Source: CAYFJO01 sp964343305 (GTDB lineage Bacteria > Planctomycetota > Planctomycetia > Pirellulales > Pirellulaceae). Taken from it: a stretch of DNA of 25,055 bases. The notes beneath the pieces are model-generated. The model saw only the letters and a program-made list of their open reading frames with translations. It was not told the DNA's origin and made no database searches. The stretch covers positions 1 through 25,055 of the forward strand of contig CAYFJO010000131.1 in assembly GCA_964343305.1 (NCBI GenBank), read 5' to 3'. The translations under genes were made by a program, and so were the position numbers. This document shows positions 16,159 to 25,055 of this stretch, in pieces (position 1 is the stretch's first letter; each line of letters starts with the position of its first letter).

Positions 16159-16209
16159 TTCTTACAACCTGCAGCACAAGGCCACGTCCGCTTAGTCGCG
16201 AGCTGGAGT

Positions 16210-16437
16210 TTGATTAAGGTGTGCGCGCCCGCTGGACTTCATTCTCACAGTCAGTTCGCCGGAACTGCTCGGAGATTGTTCCGACCGCATTTGGTTGCGG
16301 CCGAAGATGATGTAATTTTGGCGGAAGATTATTCTGAGTTGCTCGATGTGGTGAAACAGGCGTTAGACTCGTTTGAAACGATTGGGCGCGAACCGGACCG
16401 GCTGAACCGCGAGGGGCTGGTGAAGCATTTGGGTTGA
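16210..16437 (+). CDS. Small uncharacterised ORF or gene remnant
   Basis: The region between the aldo/keto reductase and the converging sulfatase is about 300 bases. A frame opening at a TTG runs for 75 codons. Its second half (ILAEDYSELLDVVKQALDSF...GREPDRLNREGLVKHLG) has the composition and codon choice of a real protein, while the first half does not. No good Shine-Dalgarno or ATG is seen. It may be the tail of a decayed gene or a short gene starting near the internal TTG at about 16318. No family recognised. Confidence 0.3.
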   Translation: MIKVCAPAGLHSHSQFAGTARRLFRPHLVAAEDDVILAEDYSELLDVVKQALDSFETIGREPDRLNREGLVKHLG

Positions 16438-16464
16438 GCTTTCTGGTGCAGATCCTCTGCTGCA

Positions 16465-17829
<1,365 letters not shown>

Positions 17830-18094
17830 CGTTGATTCCTAGCAAGAGTACGGGACATGGATGTGTGCAAGTTCGTGAGGTGTTAGTGTACCTTGCGCGA
17901 TCGTGACTCTCAAATTGATGTTCTTCCAACCGGCGACATCGTTCATCGAACATCGTGGCGCAGTGCGAACCAGTTGCATCGTTGTTGATCGAGGGTCGCC
18001 GTGCATCTGCTTTTAGTTTGTAACTGAATGTCTCAGCGGATAGATTAGGGCCAGTCCCATCAACACGAATCGCGATCGAACCGGACAGGAAATC

Positions 18095-19141
18095 ATGATG
18101 ACGAAGACGCTCTGCTTTGTTCCCTGCATAGCTGCGATCATCGCCCTGCATCCGACGATCGCGTGGTCCGAAACTTATAAGTGGATCAACGTCACGAACG
18201 ATGCCGCTTATCCGCCATGCGACGGCGCTGGAGCGTTGATGTTCAACGATCGCATGTACTTGTTGGGCGGATGGAACCCGCGCGACAAACAGCACTTTCC
18301 GAGAATCTGCAACAACGCGGTCTGGAGTTCGCGCGACGGTGCGAAATGGACGCAGGAAAAGGAAAACACCTTTCTCGACAAATCGTTCGATCCCAAGTCC
18401 GATTGGGAAGGCCGCCACACCGCTGGTTATGCGATCTACAAAAACAAGATGTGGATCATCGGCGGCGATGCGAATCAAGGGCATTACCAAAACGACGTCT
18501 GGAATTCGACGGACGGAAAAACGTGGACGCTCGTCGATGACGACGTCCCGTGGGGACCGCGAGCGCTGCATTACACGGTTGTACTCGATGACAGGATCTG
18601 GGTGATCGGCGGACAAACGATGCCCGGTTTTGCCGCTGCCAAGGAAAGATTCCACCGCGACATCTGGACAACGACCGACGGCAAAAGATGGGAGCAAGTC
18701 AATCCCAAAGAACCGTATTGGTCGCCGCGCGGCATGATCGGCGGCAACGTCGTTTTCAAAGACCGCATCTGGATTCTCGGCGGCGGGACCTACGATACGC
18801 CGACGACACCAATGCGAAACTTCTACAACGACGTTTGGAGTTCAGCCGACGGTATTAATTGGACCCTTCACAGCGAGGCCGCGGAGTTTCCACCGCGACA
18901 ATATCACGACGTCGGGGTGTTCGACGGACGCATGTGGGTGCTCGAAGGGTACCACCGCAACGGCGGCAATCGCAATGATGTTTGGCACTCCGATGACGGC
19001 GTCCACTGGATTGAACTTCCAAACACACCTTGGAAGCCGCGCCACGCCGCGAGTGTTTTCGTTTTCGACGATGCGTTGTGGATGGTCGCTGGCAACAATA
19101 TGCAAAAAGACGTTTGGAAGCTAGTTCGCACGTCGAAATGA
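18095..19141 (+). CDS. Secreted kelch-type beta-propeller protein (first copy)
   Basis: The 348-residue protein has a signal peptide (MMTKTLCFVPCIAAIIALHPTIAWS). About six propeller blades follow, each with a core such as DRMYLLGGWNP, NKMWIIGGDAN, DRIWVIGGQTM, DRIWILGGGTY, GRMWVLEGYHR and DALWMVAGNNM, alternating with NDVWNSTDGKTW-type strands. This is the kelch/galactose oxidase-like propeller; no copper-site or other catalytic residues stand out, so binding of sugar or protein is more likely than catalysis. The aggaaatc sequence before the ATG pair (18095/18098) serves as ribosome site; either ATG may be used. It opens a compact plus-strand run of five genes and is a paralogue of the gene at 19674. 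Confidence 0.85.
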   Translation: MMTKTLCFVPCIAAIIALHPTIAWSETYKWINVTNDAAYPPCDGAGALMFNDRMYLLGGWNPRDKQHFPRICNNAVWSSRDGAKWTQEKENTFLDKSFDPKSDWEGRHTAGYAIYKNKMWIIGGDANQGHYQNDVWNSTDGKTWTLVDDDVPWGPRALHYTVVLDDRIWVIGGQTMPGFAAAKERFHRDIWTTTDGKRWEQVNPKEPYWSPRGMIGGNVVFKDRIWILGGGTYDTPTTPMRNFYNDVWSSADGINWTLHSEAAEFPPRQYHDVGVFDGRMWVLEGYHRNGGNRNDVWHSDDGVHWIELPNTPWKPRHAASVFVFDDALWMVAGNNMQKDVWKLVRTSK

Positions 19142-19150
19142 GGACATCCC

Positions 19151-19648
19151 ATGCAAAGCCGATACGTTTTCAATCGGTCGTTTTTTGCGGCCGTGCTGTG
19201 TCTACTTTCCGTGACAATTCGTGCGGGCGAGCCCGCGCAACCTGTTGGTTTCCGGCATGCTGGCGTCGTCAAGGCGTGGAACACGTACCAACACAAACTG
19301 ACGTTTGGCAAAGGACAGACGCTGGCGCTGGTCGATGATGGTTGCAAGTTGTCCAAGCCAGAGTGGTCAAAGTCAGACGGTGACCATCCAAAAGTGCTCG
19401 TGACGTACGACAGTGTCGACGGGGATAACGATCCCAAGCACGAAGGCCGTGGGTATCACGGTTCGACAATCGGCATTCCTTCATCTGTCAACTACGGTGG
19501 CAAGTGGGGCGTAGCGTACAACAACCAAGTCGCCGTGATTCGCGCGCTCGAGTGTTGCCACTGCAACGTCACCGACGGCAAAACGGTCGCGGCGGCGCTG
19601 CAATGGGTCATTGATCATCACAAGAAGTACCGAATCACGACGACTTGA
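19151..19648 (+). pseudogene. Truncated subtilisin-like (S8) serine protease
   Basis: This 165-residue product has a signal peptide (MQSRYVFNRSFFAAVLCLLSVTIRAG) and the first half of a subtilase domain: the Asp site LALVDDG (Asp62) and the His site GYHGSTIG (His103), then VAVIRALECC and ALQWVIDHHKKYRITTT before a TGA. The oxyanion Asn and the catalytic Ser (GTS) regions are absent, and neither of the other two frames downstream continues the domain, since the next gene begins 25 bases later. It is therefore probably inactive as a protease. It has a good gagga Shine-Dalgarno overlapping the stop of the first kelch gene, so it is likely still translated. A deletion that joined it to the second kelch gene is the simplest explanation; a retained non-catalytic role is possible. 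Confidence 0.75.
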
Positions 19649-19673
19649 AATCCAATCGAAGGGACGAAGGAAT

Positions 19674-20684
19674 ATGAAACGCACTATCGTGGCCATTGTA
19701 ATCGCTGCTTTTCTTTCAGCGTCGACGCTTGCACAGCAACAAGCTCCTAACTGGGTCAAAGTAACAGACGCTGCCGGATGGACGCCGCGCGACTCACAGG
19801 GTGAAGTCGTCTACAACGACAAGCTGTGGATCTTTGGCGGTTGGTTCCAGTCCTACGAGGCACCGCCGCGCGATGTGTGGAGTTCGCCGGACGGCAAAAC
19901 GTGGAAGATGGTCGAAAAACAAGCGCCGTGGAAACACAGCGATCTGTCGATGTCGGTCGTCTTCGACAACAAGATGTGGTTCATGGGCGGCTGGTACAAC
20001 GGGCGGCTCAAAGGCCATTCGGCCAGCAACCAGGTTTGGTCGTCGACCGACGGTGTGAAGTGGCAGCAAGCGACGGCGGGCGCTGGTTGGACACCGCGAA
20101 TCGCTTCGGCCGTCGTCGTTTTCAAAGACAAAATGTGGCTGTTGGGCGGAACCGAGAATTATTACTTCGGTGACGACAAGAGTCTAAAGAACGACGTCTG
20201 GTATTCGTCCGACGGCAAAACCTGGAAACAAGCAACCGCCAACGCCGGATGGTCGCCGCGAGCCTATCATCAAGCGACCGTCTTGAACGACAAGATCTAC
20301 GTCTTCGGCGGCGGCAACTATGTGCCGAAGTATCACGCAGTGAACGACGTCTGGAGCAGCGAAGACGGTGTGAATTGGATCAAGGAAACCGACGGCGCGC
20401 CGTGGCATGCGCGACTGTGGTTTTCGTCGGTCGTCTATCGCGACCACATGTGGGTGCTGGGCGGTTGGTCGAACAATCCGTCAACGAACTGGGGCGACGT
20501 CTGGTATTCAAAAGACGGCAAGACGTGGAAAGAACTGAAGTCAAAGGTCGTCTGGAAAGAGCGCCACGAACATTCAGCCTTCGTCTTTCAAGACAAACTC
20601 TGGATCGCGGGGGGCCACGCCCGTCCGTTGAGCAGCGAAGTCTGGTCGCTTGAGATTTCCCCAGACTGGTTCAAGCCGGAGTAA
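19674..20684 (+). CDS. Secreted kelch-type beta-propeller protein (second copy)
   Basis: The ATG at 19674 follows gaaggaat, giving 336 residues with signal peptide MKRTIVAIVIAAFLSASTLAQ. Blades repeat the same pattern as in the first copy: DKLWIFGGWFQ, NKMWFMGGWYN, DKMWLLGGTEN, DKIYVFGGGNY, DHMWVLGGWSN, DKLWIAGGHAR, each paired with a DVWSSxDGxxW strand. The two proteins are clearly paralogous in layout but differ throughout, so the duplication is not recent. No enzyme motif is seen; a carbohydrate-, protein- or surface-binding role is inferred. The aldo/keto reductase start is three bases after its stop. Confidence 0.87.
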   Translation: MKRTIVAIVIAAFLSASTLAQQQAPNWVKVTDAAGWTPRDSQGEVVYNDKLWIFGGWFQSYEAPPRDVWSSPDGKTWKMVEKQAPWKHSDLSMSVVFDNKMWFMGGWYNGRLKGHSASNQVWSSTDGVKWQQATAGAGWTPRIASAVVVFKDKMWLLGGTENYYFGDDKSLKNDVWYSSDGKTWKQATANAGWSPRAYHQATVLNDKIYVFGGGNYVPKYHAVNDVWSSEDGVNWIKETDGAPWHARLWFSSVVYRDHMWVLGGWSNNPSTNWGDVWYSKDGKTWKELKSKVVWKERHEHSAFVFQDKLWIAGGHARPLSSEVWSLEISPDWFKPE

Positions 20685-20687
20685 ACA

Positions 20688-21590
20688 ATGGAACACCGCC
20701 AACTCGGTGATACCGACCTGCGGGTCAGCTCGATCGGCATGGGTTGTGTGACGTTCGGTCGCGAGATCGACCGCGACGCGTCTTTCAAAATTCTCGACCG
20801 GGCGTTCGATCGCGGCATCACGCTCTTTGACACCGCCGAAGCGTACGCCGAAGGTGCGTCGGAAACCGTGCTTGGCGAGTGGATCGCGGACCGCCGTGTG
20901 CGCGACCGCATCGTTCTGGCGACCAAAGTGCATGGTCCGCTGACTAAAGACCACATCGCTGCGTCGGCCGACGCAAGTTTGCGGCGTCTGCGGACAGGCG
21001 TGATCGATCTCTTTCAACTTCATATCTGGGACGACGCAACGCCGCTGGAAGAAACATTGCAGGCATTGAACGCGCTCGTCGAATCCGGCAAGGTGCGATA
21101 TGTTGGCTCCAGCAACTGGTCGGCGTGGCAATTGGCCAAGTCTTTGTTGCACTGTCAAGCGTCGGGGCTGGCGCGGTTGAATGCCGTCCAGCCGCCGTAC
21201 AATCTGGTCGAACGTGAGATTGAACCGGACTTGCTGCCGCTGTGCGCCGATCAGCACATCGGCGTGATCAGCTACAGTCCGCTGGCAGCCGGTTTTCTCA
21301 CAGGCAAATACGTCCGCGGCAAACAGGTGCCGAAGGGCACTCGATTCGACGTCATTCCCGAGCATCAGCCGCTTTACTTTACCGAACAGGGCTACGCCGC
21401 CCTGGATCGGCTCGAAAGGGCCGCCGATCAAGCAGGCAAAACGATGGTTCAATTGGCGCTGGCTTGGGTGTTGCATCAGCCGCACATCACGAGCATGCTG
21501 ATCGGTGCCCGCAATACGGATCAAGTCGATCAAGCACTCGACGCCCAGCAATTGGCACTGGATGAATCGCTGCAAACGTTGCTCGGTTGA
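20688..21590 (+). CDS. Aldo/keto reductase
   Basis: A 300-residue AKR with normal start MEHRQLGDTDLRVSSIGMGC. The catalytic tetrad is Asp48 and Tyr53 (LFDTAEAYAEG), Lys80 (LATKVHG) and His112 (LFQLHIWD). YVGSSNWSAWQL, VQPPYNLVER, ISYSPLAAGFLTGKY and SMLIGARNTDQVDQ are the usual substrate- and NADP-binding segments of the YghZ/Tas-like group. It differs from the AKR at 15265 and is not a recent duplicate. It lies three bases after the second kelch gene and 21 bases before an HpaI-type aldolase, so a joint role in sugar or sugar-acid breakdown is plausible but unproven. Confidence 0.92.
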   Translation: MEHRQLGDTDLRVSSIGMGCVTFGREIDRDASFKILDRAFDRGITLFDTAEAYAEGASETVLGEWIADRRVRDRIVLATKVHGPLTKDHIAASADASLRRLRTGVIDLFQLHIWDDATPLEETLQALNALVESGKVRYVGSSNWSAWQLAKSLLHCQASGLARLNAVQPPYNLVEREIEPDLLPLCADQHIGVISYSPLAAGFLTGKYVRGKQVPKGTRFDVIPEHQPLYFTEQGYAALDRLERAADQAGKTMVQLALAWVLHQPHITSMLIGARNTDQVDQALDAQQLALDESLQTLLG

Positions 21591-21611
21591 TTCTGCGAAG
21601 AAGGAAATCGA

Positions 21612-22358
21612 ATGAACATCAGACCGAACAGAGTTAAACAGAAGTTGGCTGCGGGCGAAACCGTGTGTGTTGCCGGTGGATTGGACAACGCGGATTTGAT
21701 CGACCAGCTTGGACCGGCCGGATTGGACGGCATCTGGTTGGAAGGCGAACATGGACCGGTCGATTTTGCGGACATCTCGGACCTGACACGAGCCTGTGAT
21801 TTGTGGGGCATGACGTCGATCATGCGCATCAATCAGAACGAGCAATCGGTCATCTACCGGGCGCTTGATCGCGGCGTTCAGGGAATTGTTGTCCCGCACG
21901 TCTGCACACGCGACGAAGCGGCGAATGTCGTCGCGGGCGGCAAGTTTGCTCCGATCGGCCGGCGGGGTATGTTCGGCAGCCGGCAAAGCTTCGGTGTGCC
22001 CGACTACCTGCAAGCCGCAAACGATCACACGTTTCTGATGGTCTTGATCGAAGACATCGCAGCCATCGAAAACCTGGACGAGATCCTGGAAGTGGACCAC
22101 ATCGACGTCTTCTACGTCGCTCCCGCGGACCTGGCCGCATCGATGGGACACATCGGCAGCATCGACCATCCCGACGTCCAGAAAACCGTCGATGATTCCA
22201 TCGCCCGCATCCACGACCGCGGCCGCGCGAGTGGCACATTGACTAACAATACGAACGTCGCGAAATACGCGGAAGTGGGCGTGCAGTTTTTATTCACGAC
22301 CGTCGCACCTTGGATCGCGGCAGGGGCGCGTGAATTCATCGATAGCTCGAAGCGATGA
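21612..22358 (+). CDS. HpcH/HpaI-type aldolase (class II pyruvate aldolase family)
   Basis: This 248-residue TIM-barrel protein carries the family's active-site features: IWLEGEHGP with base His47, the Arg region MRINQNEQ, the metal ligand Glu147 in LIEDIAAIENL, and Asp173 in VFYVAPADLAASMG. Relatives cleave 4-hydroxy-2-ketoacids such as 2-keto-3-deoxy-rhamnonate or 4-hydroxy-2-oxoheptanedioate into pyruvate (or oxaloacetate family products) and an aldehyde, using a divalent metal. The aagaaggaaat sequence before the ATG is a good ribosome site. It ends the plus-strand run that starts with the first kelch gene. The substrate is not determined. Confidence 0.87.
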   Translation: MNIRPNRVKQKLAAGETVCVAGGLDNADLIDQLGPAGLDGIWLEGEHGPVDFADISDLTRACDLWGMTSIMRINQNEQSVIYRALDRGVQGIVVPHVCTRDEAANVVAGGKFAPIGRRGMFGSRQSFGVPDYLQAANDHTFLMVLIEDIAAIENLDEILEVDHIDVFYVAPADLAASMGHIGSIDHPDVQKTVDDSIARIHDRGRASGTLTNNTNVAKYAEVGVQFLFTTVAPWIAAGAREFIDSSKR

Positions 22359-22377
22359 TTTTCATCACATTTCTGCG

Positions 22378-22426
22378 TGATGCACTCTTGTATGATGCAG
22401 ATGTGTATCATACACTTGTGTATCAT
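22378..22426. repeat. 15-bp tandem repeat array with palindrome, at the ATPase gene start
   Basis: Successive 15-bp units start at 22378 (tgatgcactcttgta), 22393 (tgatgcagatgtgta) and 22408 (tcatacacttgtgta), with a partial fourth at 22423 (tcatgaat). A perfect odd palindrome GTGTAT-C-ATACAC lies at 22403-22415, and tgtatgat (22389-22396) pairs with atcataca (22407-22414). The array ends inside the probable ATG of the ATPase gene. An operator for an autoregulator is one explanation. In frame the array would also encode Met/Cys/Ile-rich pentapeptides, from an ATG at 22377. Confidence 0.6.
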
Positions 22427-23534
22427 GAATCCCTTTAGCTTCGGAAAAGTCGTCACACAGTCGGACTTCTGTGAGCGGCCCGGCTTGGTCAAGCAGTTAC
22501 GAACTGGACTGGAATCTGGACAAAACTGTGTCTTGCTGGGCGAACGGCGTACTGGCAAGACCTCGCTGATCCACGAATCGGTGCGCCGCCTGCGATCCTT
22601 TCGGCTGCTCTACGCACAATTCTGGGCCGTCAAATCAATCGACGATGTGGCCGCGCGATTGCTGCGTGGCATCACCTCGATGCAAGCGAGGAAGTCCTGG
22701 TTGGAGAGGATCGGCAGCACGCTCTCCCACCTGCGACCTGTGATCGAATTTGACCCAATGTCCGGACAGCCCAATGTGACCATCGCACCCGGAACCAAAC
22801 TTACGCCGTCAGGACTGGATGCAGTTTTTGATTTGATCGGAGAAATCAGCCAAAGCCGGCGAATCGTCGTCGCACTCGACGAATTTCAGGACATTCAGGA
22901 TGTACCCGATGCTTCGGCCGTGCTGGGGGCCATGCGGGCTCGCATTCAACAACAGTCTCAAGCCAGCTATGTCTTTGCCGGCAGCATTCGACACGAAATG
23001 GAAAAGATCTTCCGCGATCCGTCGAGTCCCTTTTTCAAATCGCTGCAGTGCATCGAAGTCGGCGCGATCCGCCGCGAGGCATTTCAAAAACATCTGGACA
23101 AAAAGTTCCGCAGTGGTCGGCGCATCGTTTCGCAAGAAGCGTTTGACATGATTTTTGAACTGGCCGACGACAACCCCAGCGATGTCCAGCAGTTGTGTTC
23201 CGCTGTTTGGGCGACAACGGCCTTCAAAAACGAGGTGTGGACCAGCGAGATACAGACCGCCTTGCAGCGCATCATGGCCACCGAGCGAAAAGGTTACGAA
23301 GTCCTTCTTAATCCGCTCACCAGCAACCAGCAGAAAGTACTCAAGGCCCTCGCAACGGAAGGCGGTGCACGGCCACAATCGAAAGCATTCATGGCCGCCA
23401 CAGGGATCTCACTTCCCGCGTCGGTCAAGCGAGCCCTCACTCGCCTCGTCAATCTGCAGATCATTTACGGCCCGGCGAGCAATTATAAATTCTTCGATCC
23501 GTTTCTAAAGCAATGGATTATGCGCGAGTTATGA
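22425..23534 (+). CDS. AAA-family ATPase (archaeal-type ATPase_2/STAND-like) with C-terminal winged helix
   Basis: From the ATG at 22425 (MNPFSFGKVVTQSDFCERP) the protein has 369 residues. Walker A is GERRTGKT (39-46), Walker B VVALDEFQDI (Asp152, Glu153), and SYVFAGSIRHEM is the sensor-1-like strand. The C-terminal third (LTSNQQKVLKALATEGGARPQ... to YKFFDPFLKQWIM) looks like a winged-helix domain that reads out as DNA binding or a lid. This is the common stand-alone prokaryotic ATPase often found with mobile or toxin-like loci; its role is not known. The frame also opens at 22377, but that extension translates the 15-bp repeats, so the later start is preferred. It stands alone between an operon and a converging aminotransferase. 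Confidence 0.82.
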   Translation: MNPFSFGKVVTQSDFCERPGLVKQLRTGLESGQNCVLLGERRTGKTSLIHESVRRLRSFRLLYAQFWAVKSIDDVAARLLRGITSMQARKSWLERIGSTLSHLRPVIEFDPMSGQPNVTIAPGTKLTPSGLDAVFDLIGEISQSRRIVVALDEFQDIQDVPDASAVLGAMRARIQQQSQASYVFAGSIRHEMEKIFRDPSSPFFKSLQCIEVGAIRREAFQKHLDKKFRSGRRIVSQEAFDMIFELADDNPSDVQQLCSAVWATTAFKNEVWTSEIQTALQRIMATERKGYEVLLNPLTSNQQKVLKALATEGGARPQSKAFMAATGISLPASVKRALTRLVNLQIIYGPASNYKFFDPFLKQWIMREL

Positions 23535-23666
23535 CCTGGGGGCGATTGTGCGGGCAACGGAACCTTTGCGTCAGCAAAAATATCGCTGGGCGATCGCCAA
23601 AGGGTATCAAACATGCGTGTTGAGCAGCAACTCTCGCTATCAGCGTAACCACAAAATGGGGAAGAA

Positions 23667-25055
23667 TTACGTCAGCCGCGCAAACATCGTATGCTTTTCT
23701 TTACCGTCAATTCGTTGCTGGGCGTCGCCTTGCGCGATTGCTTCGGCGATCATTGGGAGAATCTTGTTTGCCGCGGCAAGACAGGCGTCGACGTGGCGCG
23801 GCTCATGGGCAAGTGTTGGATTGAATGCGCCGCCGGCTAAAAATCCGTGGTCCAGCATCTGTCTCGTGAACAGAGTCATGAGTGCATTGTTTTCGGGATG
23901 GTCGAAGCCCACGATGACCAGTTCAGGACGGCCGCCGGTGGTTACTGGGATGCCGTGCTGCTCGCCAAGTTGCCGCCAACCGGCGAGATACTGTGAGCCA
24001 ATCTTGGCCAGATGGGACGGGACGTCGATCTGTTGCATTTTGGTAACGGACGCGACGGCTGCCGCCGGGCCGATACCTTCGGTCCAGTAGGCGCTGGAAA
24101 TAAACGATGATTGCGCGGCGGACATTGTTGGTTCCTTGCCGATCACAGCTCCCATCGCGAAACCATTGCTGATTGTTTTGGCAAAGACAGCCATGTCGGG
24201 ATCGACGCCGTATCTTAGATGTGCGCCGCCGAGGCACAGTCGCCAGCCAATGGAGATTTCGTCGAAGATTAATTTGGCACCGATGCGATCGGCTCGCTCG
24301 CGGATGCCTTCGAGAAATCCTGGTTCGGGATCGGTGTGGCGAGTGGGTTCCATGACGATCGCGGCCAGATCGCCCGCGTGGTGTTCGATGATCTTGTCGA
24401 GTTGATCGAGTTGGTTGTAGGCGAATGTGAGATTCGTGCCTTTCAATTGACTTGGGACGCCGGCAGGATCCAATCCCGGCAGCAAATGGCCGACCAATGC
24501 TTCGGTTCCTTCGTCGCCAAGATTTGCCGCCAGATACCAATCGTGCCAGCCGTGGTAGCCGCAGATGGCAACTTTGTCGCGCTGTGTGGCGGCACGAGCG
24601 ATGCGGACCGCGACGGCCATCGACTCGCCGCCCGTGCGAGTGAAACGTGCCATCTCGGCCCAAGGGTGGATTTCCAGCAACAACTCGGCTAGGCGAACTT
24701 CGTCGTACGTCTGCTGCGTTGCCATCGAGCCAAATTGCACGCGTCGGATCACCGCAGCGTTGACATCCGGATCGGCGAAACCAAGGATGCAGGCCAAGAT
24801 GCCGTTGAATGACATGTCGATGTAGCGGCGGCCGGATGTGTCGATCACTTCGCAGCCGATTGCCTGGTCGTAATAAGCGGGCCAGTGGTCCGGCGCGAAC
24901 ATCTCCGGTCGCTTGGACAGAAGCTGTGTGCCACCAGGAATGATTGTCTTGGCGTGGCGATATTGTTGCTGGACGTCAGCGCGGCCGCGGTGCGGCTCGA
25001 TTCCCAGCACGTCGCGGACGTTGGTGCAGAAAATGCGTTCGACGTCGGTGTCGGT
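23667..25055 (-). CDS. Class III aminotransferase, glutamate-1-semialdehyde aminomutase-like (5' end outside window)
   Basis: A PLP enzyme of the GSA aminomutase-like branch. Counting from a GTG at 25010, the PLP lysine is Lys278 (VFAKTISNG), the cofactor Asp is Asp250 in LIFDEISIGW, and PGGTQLLSK, GGESMAVAVRIARA and GYHGWHDWYLA are family-typical. The frame is open upstream to the window edge (TDTDVERIFCTNVRDV...), so either the start is near 25010 or the protein is fused to another N-terminal domain beyond the window. These relatives act on nucleotide sugars, sugar acids or other keto acids rather than only on haem synthesis. It converges on the ATPase gene with 132 bases between, in which I see no gene. 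Confidence 0.85.
   Translation of the reverse strand, partial: TDTDVERIFCTNVRDVLGIEPHRGRADVQQQYRHAKTIIPGGTQLLSKRPEMFAPDHWPAYYDQAIGCEVIDTSGRRYIDMSFNGILACILGFADPDVNAAVIRRVQFGSMATQQTYDEVRLAELLLEIHPWAEMARFTRTGGESMAVAVRIARAATQRDKVAICGYHGWHDWYLAANLGDEGTEALVGHLLPGLDPAGVPSQLKGTNLTFAYNQLDQLDKIIEHHAGDLAAIVMEPTRHTDPEPGFLEGIRERADRIGAKLIFDEISIGWRLCLGGAHLRYGVDPDMAVFAKTISNGFAMGAVIGKEPTMSAAQSSFISSAYWTEGIGPAAAVASVTKMQQIDVPSHLAKIGSQYLAGWRQLGEQHGIPVTTGGRPELVIVGFDHPENNALMTLFTRQMLDHGFLAGGAFNPTLAHEPRHVDACLAAANKILPMIAEAIAQGDAQQRIDGKEKHTMFARLT

Noticed and set aside
19646..19648. The TGA ending the truncated subtilase, considered as a second selenocysteine codon.
   Set aside because: Translation past it does not continue the protease domain, gives no conserved motif, and there is no reason for Sec at that place.
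20574..22214. A long minus-strand open frame of 546 codons opposite the aldo/keto reductase and aldolase genes.
   Set aside because: Its product is Asp/Val/Arg-rich with no recognisable domain, and it lies fully antisense to two intact enzymes. It reflects the codon bias of the sense genes.
22378..22426. The 15-bp repeat array considered as a CRISPR.
   Set aside because: Units are contiguous, only 15 bp and without spacers, and there are no cas genes in the window.
23589..23598. GGCGATCGCC palindrome, resembling the HIP1 octamer of cyanobacteria.
   Set aside because: A single 10-bp palindrome is expected by chance in sequence of this composition, and no enrichment was noticed.

Overview
The window looks like a piece of a planctomycete chromosome, most likely from the Pirellulaceae/Rhodopirellula side. 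The support is a PVC-type HEAT-repeat protein with a C-terminal CxxCH haem domain, a secreted formylglycine sulfatase, several signal-peptide proteins of families common in that phylum, and palindromic intergenic repeats. The taxon is inferred from gene content; no rRNA or tRNA gene was seen.

Layout. 1-1468 (+): C-terminal part of the haem-binding HEAT protein. 1804-5483 (+): UvrD/PcrA helicase, overlapping by one base an Old Yellow Enzyme-type flavin oxidoreductase. 5491-5686 (-): a small tail-anchored-type ORF, possibly frameshifted. 5815-7526 (+): outer-membrane beta-barrel candidate and a B3/B4 domain protein. 7523-7707: a palindromic, MITE-like element bounded by an 8-bp direct repeat that includes the stop codons of the two converging genes. 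7700-9959 (-): osmoprotectant ABC transporter, made of an ATPase and an unusual binding-protein/permease fusion. 10076-14101 (-): Gfo/Idh/MocA oxidoreductase, parallel beta-helix protein, selD and a small membrane protein. 14538-16158 (+): SGNH hydrolase and aldo/keto reductase. 16465-17829 (-): sulfatase. 18095-22358 (+): tightly packed run of kelch-type propeller, truncated subtilase, second kelch-type propeller, aldo/keto reductase and HpaI-type aldolase. 22425-23534 (+): AAA ATPase behind a 15-bp tandem repeat array. 23667-25055 (-): class III aminotransferase, open to the window edge.

The strongest biological point is selD. A conventional reading starts it at 11608 without its catalytic residue. 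Reading through an in-frame TGA at 11618-11620 restores the normal N-terminus, with selenocysteine at the catalytic position, a Lys three residues on, a proper ATG with Shine-Dalgarno, and a bacterial SECIS-like hairpin 31 nt after the TGA. The host should therefore decode UGA as selenocysteine.

Most of the other genes are ordinary housekeeping or planctomycete carbohydrate/sulfate-ester metabolism. The accessory signals worth checking are the MITE-like insertion, the repeat array before the ATPase, the truncated protease between two kelch paralogues, and the binding-protein-first transporter fusion. I did not find a clear multi-gene system that is wholly new.
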